NCBI GenBank assembly: GCA_947522735.1
Contig: CANNTZ010000078.1
Location: 1 to 10,119, forward strand
DNA: 10,119 bases
Source: an uncultured Oscillospiraceae bacterium
GTDB lineage: Bacteria > Bacillota > Clostridia > Oscillospirales > Ruminococcaceae
Direction: 5' to 3'
Shown here piece after piece: positions 1 to 7,747 of the stretch. The translations under genes were made by a program, and so were the position numbers. The notes under the pieces are model-generated. The model was not told the origin of the DNA. It searched no databases and was given only the letters and a program-made list of their open reading frames with translations. Numbering within the stretch: position 1 is the stretch's first letter; each line of letters starts with the position of its first letter.

Positions 1-840
1 TACATTGCCCTTGGCCGCAGCGTCGTCGAAGACGACATTTACCGTGTGCTCGCCTTTTTCAACTCCAACAATCAGTCACGCGCCGGAACGGACGTCGTCA
101 TGGCGGACGGTGAGGCCGCCGACCTCGTCAAGCTCCCTCTGGTCGGCAGCATAACTACGGCGCTGTCGGTGCGGCGGATGCTGGAGCACGACACGGTTCA
201 CGGAAAGCTGCGCCGCAGCACTCTAATGGAGCTTGCCAGCTCCGACGAGAGCGGGATTATCGGTGTCAGCCTGCCGGTGCTCGCGCCCATCCCCGGACAA
301 AACGACAGTGACAACGTGATATACTGCCGTGGAACGGCGCTGATACGCGACGGAAAATATGTGGGCGAGCTGAACACCTATCAGACGCGCGGGCTGATGT
401 GGGCGATAAAGGACATAGACAGCAGCATCGTCGCCTTCATCGACGACGAGGAGATCGATCTTGCCGCCGTCAACGTCAAGCGCATCTCAACCGTAATAGA
501 CGCCGACATATCGGACGGCGCACCGCGCTTCACCTTCACCGTGAACGCCACCGGAAGCCTGACCGAGCTGCTTCTGAAGAGTGGCGACCCCGCGACCCCC
601 GAAAACGTCGGCGATATCGAGCGCCATATTGAGGAATATATCAAAAACGAGATTGAAAACGCCTATTGCTCCATCGTGCGCGAGCATGGCTGCGACCTCT
701 ACCGGCTTGCGGAATGGCTAAGAAAATACCGCGAGGACTATTGGAGGGAGCATTGCGGAGATTGGGCGGACATACTGCCGCAAACCTCCTGCACAGCAAA
801 AGTCAGCTTGACCATCAACCGCTTCGATCTGAAAAATTAA
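1..840 (+). CDS. Ger(x)C family spore germination protein, C-terminal part (5' end outside the window)
   Basis: The reading frame is open from base 1 to the TAA at 838-840, giving 279 visible residues. The GTG at 46 is probably internal, because the codons before it (reading YIALGRSVVEDD) continue the family pattern. The family (GerAC/GerBC type) is normally about 370-410 residues and is a lipoprotein of the spore inner membrane that works with GerA- and GerB-type proteins in nutrient germinant receptors. The missing N-terminus would carry the signal peptide and lipobox. The clearest match is the C-terminal domain: a GTALIRDGKYVGELN strand pair followed by TRGLMWAI, corresponding to the family's typical 'GxLxxxETRGLLW' segment. 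After it come a beta-rich stretch, a long acidic helix (ERHIEEYIKNEIENA), an aromatic YREDYW segment and a final beta strand. The recognition is by family pattern and is fairly secure. The receptor and germinant cannot be told. No terminator hairpin is visible directly after the stop. Confidence 0.82.
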   Translation, partial: YIALGRSVVEDDIYRVLAFFNSNNQSRAGTDVVMADGEAADLVKLPLVGSITTALSVRRMLEHDTVHGKLRRSTLMELASSDESGIIGVSLPVLAPIPGQNDSDNVIYCRGTALIRDGKYVGELNTYQTRGLMWAIKDIDSSIVAFIDDEEIDLAAVNVKRISTVIDADISDGAPRFTFTVNATGSLTELLLKSGDPATPENVGDIERHIEEYIKNEIENAYCSIVREHGCDLYRLAEWLRKYREDYWREHCGDWADILPQTSCTAKVSLTINRFDLKN

Positions 841-859
841 TCGCGATAAGAGAATAAAT

Positions 860-946
860 ATCTAATTAATCTAATTGACAAATGCCTGCGGATATGATAT
901 CGTATCATTATGAGAAGCCAAAGATTGCTGAAAGGAATGATACGAT
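860..946 (+). promoter_or_regulatory. Promoter candidate and repeated ATGATA half-sites before the mannosidase
   Basis: The gap between gerC and the mannosidase is AT-rich. A perfect TTGACA lies at 875-880. A 17-bp spacer would place a weak -10 (TATCGT) at 898-903; the better-looking TATGAT at 893-898 is too close. The half-site ATGATA occurs at 894-899, inverted as TATCAT at 903-908, and again at 937-942. The segments 899-909 and 936-946 are perfect 11-bp inverted repeats, the second reaching into the start codon. Two 8-bp copies of ATCTAATT (860-867, 869-876) precede and overlap the -35. The arrangement fits an operator for a dimeric repressor, but no regulator is encoded in the window and the -10 is poor. 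Confidence 0.4.
931..936 (+). promoter_or_regulatory. Ribosome binding site deciding the mannosidase start
   Basis: AAAGGA lies 8 bases before the ATG at 945. The earlier in-frame ATG at 882 has no Shine-Dalgarno sequence and would lie inside the likely promoter, so 945 is the better start. Confidence 0.65.
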
Positions 947-3900
947 GAATTTTCTTGACAAGCGTATTAAGATCATAATGAACCGTCTCAAGGAGGTTAT
1001 CACCAGCGACCCGGTAGAGCTTGAGGGCTTTTTCTTCAAGGAGTGCGATTACAAGCTCGACAATACTCTGCCCACGCCGGACGCGAGCTGGCGCGAGTTT
1101 AAAAAGACCGACCTCTGGGGCGGCGTGCCGGATCGCCATGCGTGGTTCTGCAAGCATGTCGTCATCCCCGACGCCCTTGCGGGGAAGACAGTCGAGCTTA
1201 ACATAAACGACTATACCGCCGATTGGGACGCAACCAACCCGCAGTTCATCGTCTATATCGACGGCGAGATGACGCAGGGGCTTGACGTCAACCACCGCAG
1301 CGTCACCCTCCCCGAGGGCCGCGAGCACGACGTCTGTCTCTATGCCTACACAGGCATGATCGAGCAGTACCTGCGCTTCACCGCCTCGCTCTATTCCATC
1401 GACCTCCCCGTTGAGAAGCTCTACTACGACCTCTACGTCCCGATGGGTGTGCTCGAATACACCGATCCCGACGACAAGCTCTACTCCGACATCATCGGTT
1501 ACCTCAACGACGCCGTCAACCTGCTCGATCTGCGCGAGCTTCGATCCGACGCATTCTACGCCTCCGTCAAGGCCGCCGACGAATATCTTGAAAAGAATTT
1601 CTACGGCAAATTCTGCGGCCCGCAGAGCACCGCGACCGTCTGCATCGGACACACACATATCGACGTTGCGTGGCTCTGGACCTACGCGCAGACCAGAGAA
1701 AAGGCGCAGCGCAGCTTTTCCACCGTCATTTCGCTGATGGAGAAATATCCCGAATATAAGTTCATGTCCTCCCAGCCTCAGCTCTACAAGTATCTCAAGG
1801 AGGACGCGCCCGAGATGTACGCCAAGGTGAAAAGGATGATAGCCGAGGGCCGCTGGGAGGCCGAGGGCGCAATGTGGGTCGAGGCTGACTGCAACCTCAC
1901 CTCCGGCGAAAGCCTTGTGCGCCAGGTGCTCTATGGCAAGCGCTTTTTCAAGGATGAGTTTGGCGTTGACAGCCGCGTGCTCTGGCTGCCGGACGTATTC
2001 GGCTATTCCGCCGCGCTCCCGCAGATACTTGCTAAGAGCGGCGTTGACCGCTTCGTCACCTCCAAGATAAGCTGGAACGAGTTCAACAAGCTGCCCTGCG
2101 ACGTCTTTTTCTGGCGCGGCATCGACGGCACAGAGATATTCACCCATTTTCTCACCGCGCAGGACAAGCAGCTCGGCAAAAAGCCGGTCAACTTCTCCAC
2201 CTACGTCGCCAACACCGAACCGAGAATGATTGCCGGCTCCTACGACCGTATGCAGCAGAAGGACATATCCAACGAGTCTATCGTCACCTATGGCTTCGGC
2301 GACGGCGGCGGCGGCCCGACCAAGCACCATATCGACGTGGCGCTGCGCCTCGCCAAGGGTATTCCCGGCTGTCCGCAGGTTAAGCTTGAGTTTGCCGGAA
2401 AATATCTCGACCGACTCTATGAAAAGGCCGTCAACGACCGCCACACCCCGAGGTGGGTCGGCGAGCTTTATTTCGAGCTGCACCGCGGCACCTATACCTC
2501 CATCGCCAAAAACAAGCGTAACAACCGAAAGAGCGAGCAGCTCTACCAGACGCTGGAGACCTCCGCCTCGATGGCGCAGCTCCTCTGCGGTGCGGATTAT
2601 CCGCGCGAGCTGCTGCACAACGGCTGGGAGACCATCCTGCTCAACCAGTTCCACGACGTGCTGCCCGGCTCCTCCATCAAGGAGGTCTATGAGGACACCG
2701 ACGTGCTCTACGGAAATATTCTCTCCGCCGCATCCGAATCGCTGAGCGCCGCCGACAGAGCCGTCGCCTCCGCAATCGGCACCGAGGGCGGCCTGCTGGT
2801 GTTCAACCCGAACTCCTTCACCGGCTCCGGCGTCGTGAGCTACGGCGGAAAGAGCGTCTATGTCGATAACATCCCCGCAAAGGGCTACCGCGTCGTCAGG
2901 CCGGAGGAGCTTCTTGAGCGCGGAACCGTCAGCGTCAGCGCAACACTGCTCGAAAACGATTTCTTCCGCATCGAGCTGGACGATACCGGCGCGTTCACCC
3001 GCATCTATGACAAGCGCAACGACCGCGAAGTCATGCCGGAGGGGGCGCGCGGCAATCTGCTCGAGGCCTTCGAGGACTATCCGAAGGATTACGACGCGTG
3101 GGAGATCACCAACTACTACGAGGAGAAGATGTGGCTTGTGGATGACGTCGTCTCCATCGAGCCCGTCTATGACGGCGCGCGCTCCGGCCTGCGCATCGTC
3201 AAGCGGTTCCTCTCCTCCACCATTTCGCAGAACATCTGGATTTACGACGACATCGCCCGCATCGATTTTGACACCGAGATCGACTGGAGGCAGGATCACA
3301 TCCTGCTCAAGGCGGCGTTCCCGGTGGACGTCAACGCGACGAGCGCGACCTATGAGATACAGTTCGGCTGCACCGAGCGCCCGACCCATCGCAGCACCTC
3401 CTGGGACGCCGCAAAGTTCGAGGTCTGCGCGCACAAGTTCGCCGATCTCTCCGAGGACGGCTACGGTGCGGCGCTCATCAACGACTGCAAGTACGGCCAC
3501 GACATCCACGACGGCGTGATGCGGCTCTCGCTGCTCAAGAGCGCGACCCATCCGAACCCCGACGCCGACAAGTGTCGCCACGAGTTCCGCTACTCCTTCA
3601 TGCCGCACGCAGGAAGCTGGCGCGAGGCAAACGTCGTCCGCGAAGCCTATGCCTTCAATCTGCCGCTCCGCGCCATCGAGCTTGGACGTCAATCCGGCGC
3701 TCTGCCCGAGAGCTATTCTATGGTATCGGTCGATTCGCCCGACGTCATCATCGACACCGTCAAGCACGCCGAGGACAGCGACTCGCTGATTCTTCGCGCA
3801 TACGAGTGCTGGAACCGCCGCGCAGCCGCAACTATCCGTTTTGGCTTCGACGTTCGGCGCGCAGCGCTGTGCGACCTGCTTGAGAACGAGCTGGAGCAGC

Positions 3901-3971
3901 TTGAGGTCAAGGATAACAGCGTAACGCTTCCGGTCAAGCCCTATGAGCTCGTGACCCTCAAGCTCAACTGA
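945..3971 (+). CDS. GH38 alpha-mannosidase, cytoplasmic
   Basis: The protein is 1008 residues from the ATG at 945, a normal size for bacterial GH38 enzymes, which are zinc-dependent retaining exo-alpha-mannosidases. The first ~230 residues form the family's N-terminal region. The catalytic domain starts with HTHIDVAWLW at 236-245; by comparison with Golgi mannosidase II, H238 and D240 should bind zinc. WLPDVFGY at 347-354 carries the expected nucleophile D350. The glycine-rich YGFGDGGGGPT begins at 449. H570-D571 in NQFHDVLPGSS matches the remaining zinc ligand in the helical middle domain. The C-terminal third is beta-rich as in the family. There is no signal peptide, so it should act on imported mannosides; family relatives in Firmicutes cleave alpha-1,3 or other alpha-mannosyl links, and the linkage here cannot be read. 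It is transcribed alone, ends at a strong terminator, and may feed the same sugar pool as the two GH1 genes beyond it. Confidence 0.93.
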   Translation: MNFLDKRIKIIMNRLKEVITSDPVELEGFFFKECDYKLDNTLPTPDASWREFKKTDLWGGVPDRHAWFCKHVVIPDALAGKTVELNINDYTADWDATNPQFIVYIDGEMTQGLDVNHRSVTLPEGREHDVCLYAYTGMIEQYLRFTASLYSIDLPVEKLYYDLYVPMGVLEYTDPDDKLYSDIIGYLNDAVNLLDLRELRSDAFYASVKAADEYLEKNFYGKFCGPQSTATVCIGHTHIDVAWLWTYAQTREKAQRSFSTVISLMEKYPEYKFMSSQPQLYKYLKEDAPEMYAKVKRMIAEGRWEAEGAMWVEADCNLTSGESLVRQVLYGKRFFKDEFGVDSRVLWLPDVFGYSAALPQILAKSGVDRFVTSKISWNEFNKLPCDVFFWRGIDGTEIFTHFLTAQDKQLGKKPVNFSTYVANTEPRMIAGSYDRMQQKDISNESIVTYGFGDGGGGPTKHHIDVALRLAKGIPGCPQVKLEFAGKYLDRLYEKAVNDRHTPRWVGELYFELHRGTYTSIAKNKRNNRKSEQLYQTLETSASMAQLLCGADYPRELLHNGWETILLNQFHDVLPGSSIKEVYEDTDVLYGNILSAASESLSAADRAVASAIGTEGGLLVFNPNSFTGSGVVSYGGKSVYVDNIPAKGYRVVRPEELLERGTVSVSATLLENDFFRIELDDTGAFTRIYDKRNDREVMPEGARGNLLEAFEDYPKDYDAWEITNYYEEKMWLVDDVVSIEPVYDGARSGLRIVKRFLSSTISQNIWIYDDIARIDFDTEIDWRQDHILLKAAFPVDVNATSATYEIQFGCTERPTHRSTSWDAAKFEVCAHKFADLSEDGYGAALINDCKYGHDIHDGVMRLSLLKSATHPNPDADKCRHEFRYSFMPHAGSWREANVVREAYAFNLPLRAIELGRQSGALPESYSMVSVDSPDVIIDTVKHAEDSDSLILRAYECWNRRAAATIRFGFDVRRAALCDLLENELEQLEVKDNSVTLPVKPYELVTLKLN

Positions 3972-4004
3972 CCGCTTTGCATTTTTACATTGCCAAAAGC
4001 AAAC

Positions 4005-4037
4005 GCCGGCCGTTCGGATTTTCTCCGAACGGCCGGC
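4005..4037. terminator. Intrinsic terminator between convergent mannosidase and methyltransferase genes
   Basis: A 14-bp perfect GC-rich stem (4005-4018 with 4024-4037) has the loop TTTTC and is followed on the plus strand by CTTTCG, TTTTTA and TTT. It lies 33 bases past the mannosidase stop and 14 bases from the stop of the methyltransferase gene on the other strand. On the minus strand the following sequence is only moderately T-rich, so it may serve both genes but fits the plus strand best. Confidence 0.9.
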
Positions 4038-4051
4038 TCTTTCGTTTTTAT

Positions 4052-4825
4052 TTACCCCTCACGGCTCAGCTCGTAGAGCGCTATGCCGACCGCCATTGGA
4101 AGGTTGAGACTGTCGATCTCGCGGCTGTGGCGGATTATCAGGCTCTCGCCGACGCCAAGAAAGCTGTCGGGAAGCCCTGTCGCCTCATTGCCGAAGATGA
4201 GCGAGCAACGTCTTTTAAGAGGCTTTGCGCCAAGCGCCGTTCTGGCCTTGAGCATGAACGGATAAAGCTCGCGCTCCTCGGCCCCGCAGTCCCCGCTCGC
4301 AAGATAATCCTCAAAGCTTGGAAAGCAGGCGGCGCGCAGCGAGAATATCGCGCCCATCGACGCGCGCACCGTCTTAGGGTCGAACATATCGACGGCGGGC
4401 GTAATTATCGCGATATCGCGCACGCCAAAACCAAGCGCCGTGCGCATGATCGTGCCAAGGTTTCCGGAATTTGACGGATTGACAAGCACTATGTGCGGCT
4501 TTTCAGGGTCAAGCGCGCAGCGGTACTTTTCAAACTCGCCGATCACAAAGCAGTTTTCCTTTTGCGAGAGCACCGAGAACGCCTTGTCGCGCTCCTCCGG
4601 CTCTATGCCGAGGCTGCGGCAGATGGCGAACAGCTCGTCGGAGGCGGCGCCGCGCTCCCAGCTTGAATGGATAAACACTCTCCGCGCCTGCCCCGGCAGC
4701 TTTTTGAGCAGCTCAAACGCCGGAGCCGCACCCAGCGCATAGGATACGTCCGAGTCCTTTTTGTAGGTGCGGATGCTGCCTGCTCCCGCGTGATTTTTGC
4801 CGTGCTCCTGCCGTCTCTGCTCCAT
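4052..4825 (-). CDS. SpoU/TrmH-family RNA 2'-O-ribose methyltransferase
   Basis: This 257-residue protein carries all three SpoU motifs. Motif 1 is NPSNSGNLGTIMRTALGFG, with N116 and R128. Motif 2 is LIFGNEATGLP, around F211-P219 with E214. Motif 3 is SLNLPMAVGIALYE, starting at S239. These form the knotted SAM-binding fold of enzymes that methylate the 2'-hydroxyl of rRNA or tRNA with S-adenosylmethionine; R128 is the catalytic-type arginine of the family. The first ~100 residues resemble the RNA-binding domain placed before the fold in RlmB- and TsnR-like members. Whether the target is 23S rRNA or tRNA cannot be told from sequence. Motif 3 has P where many members have S (SLNVSVA), a common variant. 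The ATG at 4825 is preceded by GAGGGA at a suitable distance. The gene follows the second GH1 gene on the same strand, 68 bases downstream, but has its own promoter candidate in that gap. Confidence 0.88.
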   Translation of the reverse strand: MEQRRQEHGKNHAGAGSIRTYKKDSDVSYALGAAPAFELLKKLPGQARRVFIHSSWERGAASDELFAICRSLGIEPEERDKAFSVLSQKENCFVIGEFEKYRCALDPEKPHIVLVNPSNSGNLGTIMRTALGFGVRDIAIITPAVDMFDPKTVRASMGAIFSLRAACFPSFEDYLASGDCGAEERELYPFMLKARTALGAKPLKRRCSLIFGNEATGLPDSFLGVGESLIIRHSREIDSLNLPMAVGIALYELSREG

Positions 4826-4852
4826 GCTTTCCCTCGAATCTCAGTCGTTTGA

Positions 4853-4897
4853 TAAACGTTTACAGATAATATATCACCATTCCGCACCGTTTGTCAA
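4853..4897 (-). promoter_or_regulatory. Sigma-A-type promoter of the methyltransferase gene with palindrome
   Basis: Read on the minus strand, TTGACA (4892-4897) is followed after 18 bases by TATATT (4868-4873). The -35 overlaps the last codons of the upstream GH1 gene, whose stop is at 4894-4896. Just downstream of the -10 lies the perfect 10-bp palindrome TAAACGTTTA (4853-4862), where a repressor could block initiation. It resembles LacI-family operator centres, but one half departs from the catabolite-repression consensus by a one-base shift. Confidence 0.6.
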
Positions 4898-6264
4898 CCG
4901 TTCGAGCGGATGAAATCTCCATACCACTTGAAGCTGTCTCGCGGTGTGCGCTCGAGCGTGTCGTAATTGACGGCTATAAGCCCGAAGTCGTAATTGCAGC
5001 CGGAGCCGTGCTCATAGGTGTCCTCGATAGCCCACGTATAATAGCCGGTGACGTTGATGCCGTCCGCAAGCGCGCGATGGAGCGACATGATGTGCGCGCG
5101 CATATATTTTATACGCAGCTCGTCCTGAACCGTCGTCGGAAGCTCCGGATGTGCGGGGTCGCGCCTGAAGGCAACTCCGTTCTCGGTGACTATGATCTCC
5201 TTGGGATGATATTTGCGCTCAAGAAGGTGCAGCGCGTCGTAAAGTCCCTCCGGATACATTTTCAGCCCGACAAACTCCCGCTGCTCGCCACTGAACTCGG
5301 GATCCGGACAAGGCTCAAAGTATGGCTTTTCGGGGATGTAGCGCGCATATTGCGGCGCATAATAGTTGTCGCCGATAAAGTCCATCGGCTCAAACGCGTC
5401 CGTCAGCTCCTTCGCGTAATTCTCCGGCATAAACTCCGCAAGACTGTCGTTTATAACATCGGGATACCGGCCGAGCATCATCGGGCCAAGCCACTTTCCT
5501 GCGTAAAAGTCGAATCGGCGCTCGCATGCGTAGAAGTCGTCCTTGCTCGCGATGGAGTAGGGATAGTACGGAAACGCGTCGATAACTGCGCCGATCTTGC
5601 CGTCCTGTCCCAGCTCGCGGTATATTCTGACAGCGCGCAGATGCGCGAGGTTCATGACATGGCAGGCGCGATAGGCCTTCTTTTTGTCGTGCTCAAAGGG
5701 CGGAAAATAGCCTGGCCCCTCGTCGTTTATCGCATAATAGCCTGCGAAAACGCTGACTATCGGCTCGTTGACGGTGCTCCAGTATTTCACACGGTCGCCG
5801 AACAGCTCAAAGCAGGCGCGCGCATATTTGCCGAACAGCTCGATAAACTCGTAGCTCGCCGCACCGCCGCGCTCCAACACCCACTGCGGCATATCCCAGT
5901 GGAACAGGTCCATGAAGGGCGTAATGCCCTTCTCGATGAGATAGTTTATCATGTCGTTGTAGTAATCGACGCCGGTTTGGTTCAGCACGTCCGGGCCGTT
6001 CGGAAAAAGGCGCGGCCAGGAGAATGAAAAGCGGAAGCTTTTCAGCCCGTATTTTGCCATTATGTCGATGTCCTCGCGGTAGTGATGATAAAAGTCCGCG
6101 CAGGTGTCGGGACGTCCCAGCTCATAAAAGTGCGCATACTCCGGGAGGCGGGCATAGTGGTCGTGGGTGTTTTCGCCCTTGCCGCCCTCGTTCCACGCGC
6201 CCTCAATCTGATATGAGGAGCAGGCGGAGCCCCACAGAAACTCCTTTGGAAATGATAAATCCAT
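4894..6264 (-). CDS. GH1 family beta-glycosidase (second tandem copy)
   Basis: The 456-residue protein is a complete GH1 enzyme, a retaining TIM-barrel hydrolase that removes beta-linked glucose or a similar sugar from the non-reducing end. The N-terminal signature FLWGSACSSYQIEGAW supplies the sugar-binding Q18. HWDMPQW follows near 122. The acid/base is E167 in TVNEP and the nucleophile is E361 in VTENG. The usual WxxxDNFEW motif reads WAIEDTYEHG at 411-420, so the second tryptophan is histidine. There is no signal peptide. The frame stays open upstream to 6549, but that part reads as a shadow of the neighbouring gene. The ATG at 6264 has GAGAGG (6271-6276) six bases away and aligns exactly with the start of the paralogue. 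Only 16 bases separate it from the stop of the first copy, so the two form an operon. Substrate is uncertain: beta-glucoside, beta-galactoside or beta-mannoside are all possible. Confidence 0.93.
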   Translation of the reverse strand: MDLSFPKEFLWGSACSSYQIEGAWNEGGKGENTHDHYARLPEYAHFYELGRPDTCADFYHHYREDIDIMAKYGLKSFRFSFSWPRLFPNGPDVLNQTGVDYYNDMINYLIEKGITPFMDLFHWDMPQWVLERGGAASYEFIELFGKYARACFELFGDRVKYWSTVNEPIVSVFAGYYAINDEGPGYFPPFEHDKKKAYRACHVMNLAHLRAVRIYRELGQDGKIGAVIDAFPYYPYSIASKDDFYACERRFDFYAGKWLGPMMLGRYPDVINDSLAEFMPENYAKELTDAFEPMDFIGDNYYAPQYARYIPEKPYFEPCPDPEFSGEQREFVGLKMYPEGLYDALHLLERKYHPKEIIVTENGVAFRRDPAHPELPTTVQDELRIKYMRAHIMSLHRALADGINVTGYYTWAIEDTYEHGSGCNYDFGLIAVNYDTLERTPRDSFKWYGDFIRSNG

Positions 6265-6280
6265 CGTCGTCCTCTCTTTC

Positions 6281-7651
6281 TCAGTCAAGCGACCGGATGA
6301 ACCGGCCATACCACTTGAAGCTATCCCGCGGTATGCGCTCCATGGTATCGTAATTGATGGCGATAAGGCCGAAATCGTAGTTGCAGCCAAGTCCGTGCTC
6401 GTAGGTATCCTCGATGGCCCACGTATAATAGCCGGTGACGTTAATCCCGCTCTCGATAGCGCGGTTGAGCGACATGATGTGCGAGCGCATATATTTGATG
6501 CGCAGCTCGTCGTGGACGTTGGTCGGGATCGACGGGTGCGCGGGGTCACGTCTGAAGGCGACGCCGTTTTCGGTGATGATGATCTCCTTCGGATGATACT
6601 TGTCGTTCAGGATGTGCAGGATATCGTAGAGTCCCTCCGGATACACCTTCATGCCGACAAACTCGTTCCAGTTGCCGCCGCCCTCCGGATCCGGACAGAG
6701 CCGGAAATAAGGCTTCTCGGGGGTGTATTGCGCATAGCTCGGCGCATAGTAGTTGTCTCCGACAAAATCCATCGGCTCGTATGCCTCCGCCAGCTCCCGT
6801 TCAAAGTTTTCAGGCATATTCGCGGAATAGGTATCGACTACCACCTCCGGATATCTTCCGAGCAGCATCGGTCCCAGCCATTTTCCGGCATAAAAGTCGA
6901 AACGGCGGTCGGCTGCGAAGAAGTCCTTCCTGTCGGTCAGGTCGTAGGGGTAGAACGGGAACAGGTCGATTACCGCACCGATCTTGCCGTCAAGTCCCAG
7001 CTCGCGGTATATTCTGACGGCGCGCATGTGTGCGAGGTTCATGATGTGACAGGCGGTGAACGCCCTTGTGAGATCCTCCTCAAACGGCGGGAAAGAGCCC
7101 CGTCCGTCGCCGTTGACGGCGTAATACCCGGAGAATATGCTGAAATTCGGCTCGTTGACGGTGCTCCAGTATTTCACGCGGTCGCCAAACAGCTCAAAGC
7201 AGGCGCGCGCATATTTGCCAAACCACTCGACAAACTCATAGTTGGTCGCGCCGCCGCGCTCCATAACCCACTGCGGCAGATCCCAGTGGAACAGATCCAT
7301 GAACGGGACGATGCCCTTTTCGGCGAGATAGTTCAGCATATCGTTGTAATAATCCACGGCGACCCGGTTCAGCTCGTCCGGTCCATTCGGGAAAAGTCGC
7401 GGCCAAGCAAAGGAGAGCCGAAAGCTTTTCAGACCGTATTTTGCCATTATGTCGATGTCCTCGCGGTAATGATGGTAGAAATCCGAGCAGGTGTCGGGAC
7501 GTCCCTGCTCGTAAAAATGCGCGTACTCGGGCAGTCTCGCATAATAGTCGTGGCAGCTCTCTCCCTTGCCCCCCTCGTTCCACGCGCCCTCGATCTGATA
7601 TGCAGAACATGCGGAGCCCCACAGGAAATCCTTTGGAAATGACAGTGCCAT
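6281..7651 (-). CDS. GH1 family beta-glycosidase (first tandem copy)
   Basis: This is the promoter-proximal gene of the pair: 456 residues, aligning to the second copy without gaps, with about 101 differences (about 78% identity). It has FLWGSACSAYQIEGAW at the N-terminus, H122 and W123 in FHWDLPQW, acid/base E167 in TVNEP and nucleophile E361 in ITENG. It shares the altered WAIEDTYEHG motif at 411-420. No signal peptide is present, so the substrate must be imported; no transporter is in the window. The acidic SKxxxY-type motif of 6-phospho-beta-glucosidases is not evident, so phosphorylated sugars from a PTS are less likely. The ATG at 7651 is preceded by a strong AGGAGG (7659-7664, 7 bases away) and a well-formed promoter. 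Differences from its sister cluster at residues 181-200, 231-250, 271-290 and 321-330, while catalytic segments are unchanged. Confidence 0.94.
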   Translation of the reverse strand: MALSFPKDFLWGSACSAYQIEGAWNEGGKGESCHDYYARLPEYAHFYEQGRPDTCSDFYHHYREDIDIMAKYGLKSFRLSFAWPRLFPNGPDELNRVAVDYYNDMLNYLAEKGIVPFMDLFHWDLPQWVMERGGATNYEFVEWFGKYARACFELFGDRVKYWSTVNEPNFSIFSGYYAVNGDGRGSFPPFEEDLTRAFTACHIMNLAHMRAVRIYRELGLDGKIGAVIDLFPFYPYDLTDRKDFFAADRRFDFYAGKWLGPMLLGRYPEVVVDTYSANMPENFERELAEAYEPMDFVGDNYYAPSYAQYTPEKPYFRLCPDPEGGGNWNEFVGMKVYPEGLYDILHILNDKYHPKEIIITENGVAFRRDPAHPSIPTNVHDELRIKYMRSHIMSLNRAIESGINVTGYYTWAIEDTYEHGLGCNYDFGLIAINYDTMERIPRDSFKWYGRFIRSLD

Positions 7652-7703
7652 AGGTCAGCCTCCTAAATTCAATTTTTATAATTACTATATATATATTTAT
7701 AAT

Positions 7704-7732
7704 ATAATATCATTTTTCGCGCATTTTGTCAA
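7704..7732 (-). promoter_or_regulatory. Sigma-A promoter of the GH1 operon
   Basis: On the minus strand, TTGACA (7727-7732) and TATTAT (7704-7709) are separated by exactly 17 bases, a near-consensus housekeeping promoter. The leader down to the ATG at 7651 is about 45 bases, very AT-rich, and contains the AGGAGG ribosome binding site. The -35 overlaps a TTTGTCAA segment that also resembles a Spo0A box when read on the plus strand. Confidence 0.8.
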
Positions 7733-7747
7733 GTTTCTGCGACGGTT

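Noticed and set aside
46..48. GTG at 46 as the start of the germination gene
   Set aside because: The frame is open back to base 1 with family-like residues, and the visible part is about 100 residues shorter than a full Ger(x)C protein, so the gene enters from outside the window.
837..3767. A 976-codon open frame on the minus strand, opposite the mannosidase gene
   Set aside because: Its translation has no recognisable domain, is full of V, D, G and A, and mirrors the codon structure of the GH38 gene. Long antisense frames are expected opposite GC-rich genes with this phase.
6265..6549. Upstream extension of the second GH1 frame to 6549
   Set aside because: These codons lie inside the first GH1 gene in another frame and read as R/S/T-rich nonsense. 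The ATG at 6264 aligns with the paralogue's start and has its own ribosome binding site.
4891..7642. Plus-strand frames of 378 and 415 codons opposite the two GH1 genes
   Set aside because: Both are antisense shadows; their similarity to each other only reflects the similarity of the two GH1 genes.
7665..7717. AT-rich tract with TATATA repeats as a replication or attachment site
   Set aside because: It is fully explained as the -10 and leader of the GH1 promoter; no DnaA boxes, flanking repeats or integrase were seen.
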